Assembly: GCA_016709025.1 (NCBI GenBank)
Contig: JADJEQ010000008.1
Span: 217,791-281,790, forward strand
DNA: 64,000 nt
Direction: 5' to 3'
From: Bacteroidales bacterium
GTDB lineage: Bacteria > Bacteroidota > Bacteroidia > Bacteroidales > Lentimicrobiaceae
In this document: piece by piece, positions 63,164 through 64,000 of the stretch
Layout of the letters: the number at the start of each line of letters is the position of its first letter
Position numbering within the stretch: the stretch's first letter is position 1
Notes under the pieces: model-generated
Told to the model about the DNA's origin: nothing
The model's database searches: none
Seen by the model: only the letters and a program-made list of their open reading frames with translations
Position numbers and translations under genes: made by a program

Positions 63164-64000
63164 ATGGCATTTCTTAACGAATCACACATCGAAGAAGCCG
63201 ACATTAATTTATTTGTTGATGCACTAGGTTATACACATATTAATGCAAAAGAGAAGCAGCTCCTGGGCCGTAATAGCCTGAAAGAAGTGGTTCTGAAGAA
63301 CCGGTTGAAAATCGCTTTACGAAAATTAAATGTACACTTACCCTTATCCTGCATTGATTACGCAATAAGCGAAATAACCAAAAGCCGGGCTACCATGGCT
63401 CCGGTATTGGCGAATAAAGAAGTGTATGAACTCATTAAAAAAGGTGTAGAAGTATCTTTTAAAAACAATCTGGGCCGTGAAGAAAACGATTATGTCAAAA
63501 TTATCGATTTCAGCCCTGAAAACGAAAACGATTTCTTACTGGTTTCCCAATTAAGTATTGAATATCAACAAACCCAAAGCATTACACGTCGTCCTGATCT
63601 GTTGTTATATGTAAACGGCTTGCCGTTGGTAATGATTGAACTCAAAAATGCAACCGAAAAGGTAAAAACAGGTTACGATAAAAACCTTAAAGATTATCAA
63701 CGGGATATACCCCAGCTATTTTGTACAACCTGTTTGTATGCATTTTCAATGGCATTCAAACCAGAGTGGGTAGCTTTAACGCAAGCTGGGATCATTTTCT
63801 CATGGTTAAAACTGGAAGATGCTGCAATAAATGACGATCAGCCAACAAAAGATGAAATAGAAAAGGAAAGTGAACGCACCGGAGAGCATCTTAGTCTTAA
63901 AATCTTTGGGGAAGGCCTATGCAGGAAGGATAAGTTGATCGATTACTTTGAGAATTTTGTGCTCTACCACAAAAACAAGGTTAAGATCATTGCTAAAACC
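63164..64000 (+). CDS. hsdR: Type I restriction endonuclease HsdR, N-terminal part (cut by window edge)
   Basis: Open from the ATG at 63164 to the window end (279 codons). MAFLNESHIEEADINLFVDA and the nuclease core RRPDLLLYVNGLPLVMIELK (PD-(D/E)XK: D...E-x-K) identify HsdR; the helicase motor lies beyond the edge. Residues ~186-212 (PQLFCTTCLYAFSMAFKPEW) appear out of frame. The alternative frame there reads LYNLFVCIFNGIQTRVGSFN, the expected family sequence, which requires one more T at 63719-63722 and one fewer at 63795-63798. It starts one base after the helicase-nuclease stop. Confidence 0.88.
   Translation, partial: MAFLNESHIEEADINLFVDALGYTHINAKEKQLLGRNSLKEVVLKNRLKIALRKLNVHLPLSCIDYAISEITKSRATMAPVLANKEVYELIKKGVEVSFKNNLGREENDYVKIIDFSPENENDFLLVSQLSIEYQQTQSITRRPDLLLYVNGLPLVMIELKNATEKVKTGYDKNLKDYQRDIPQLFCTTCLYAFSMAFKPEWVALTQAGIIFSWLKLEDAAINDDQPTKDEIEKESERTGEHLSLKIFGEGLCRKDKLIDYFENFVLYHKNKVKIIAKT

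Overview
The window comes from a member of the Bacteroidota, probably an uncultured Bacteroidales/Marinilabiliales-type organism. The evidence is several type IX secretion (T9SS) genes (porV, porT, a DUF5103 plug protein), a cargo protein with a T9SS sorting tail, a TamL-like lipoprotein Omp85, a complete Na+-NQR operon, and promoter elements of the TAnnTTTG type that is typical of this phylum. Species cannot be told from the sequence alone.

Layout. (1) 1-16.7 kb, all on the minus strand: most of an extracellular contractile injection system (eCIS, Pvc/Afp/MAC-like). It is read from a DUF4255 cap-type protein through sheath, two tube proteins, DUF5908, a LysM tube-initiation protein, a VgrG-like spike, a PAAR-like tip, gp25 and two very large baseplate proteins into a gene cut by the left edge. 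The AAA+ ATPase, fibres and toxins are not in view. Three gene junctions hold simple-repeat islands. (2) 17-25 kb: an M23 peptidase, a small membrane protein, porV, a frameshifted FemAB/GNAT-like gene, ispF, an odd tRNA, and a secreted protein of 14 propeller repeats. (3) 25.4-27.3 kb: a tandem array of about 347-bp units, each a GIY-YIG nuclease ORF joined to the 3' part of a tRNA with anticodon UUC, ending in an intact tRNA-Val. I consider this the most unusual structure in the window. (4) 27.7-53.7 kb: mostly core genes. They include a membrane protein/gluzincin pair, a TamL-like Omp85, a RecD/Pif1-like helicase, a PfkB kinase, porT, an FAD dehydrogenase, tRNA-Glu, rpsT, radC, wecB, rpsF-rpsR-rplI, an rRNA methyltransferase, an NqrM-like protein, apbE, nqrFEDCBA and the T9SS plug protein. 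(5) 53.8-64 kb: a defence island. It has an AAA ATPase plus PD-(D/E)XK nuclease pair, then a type I restriction-modification operon hsdM-hsdS-(RecD-like helicase with C-terminal nuclease)-hsdR. hsdR runs off the right edge.

Many genes, mostly in the defence island but also porT and the FemAB-like gene, are broken by single-base indels, mostly in homopolymer runs. The flanking protein sequence remains well conserved. I read this as consensus error or very recent decay, and I give reconstructed gene spans. Two copies in the GIY-YIG array contain G-runs that look like artefact. Dispersed short repeats (CTTCGACTCCGCTCAG palindromes, GTCACTGCGAGGAATGA-type units, ATTCGTC and GGAATGAT runs) fill several intergenic stretches, and one interrupts hsdM.
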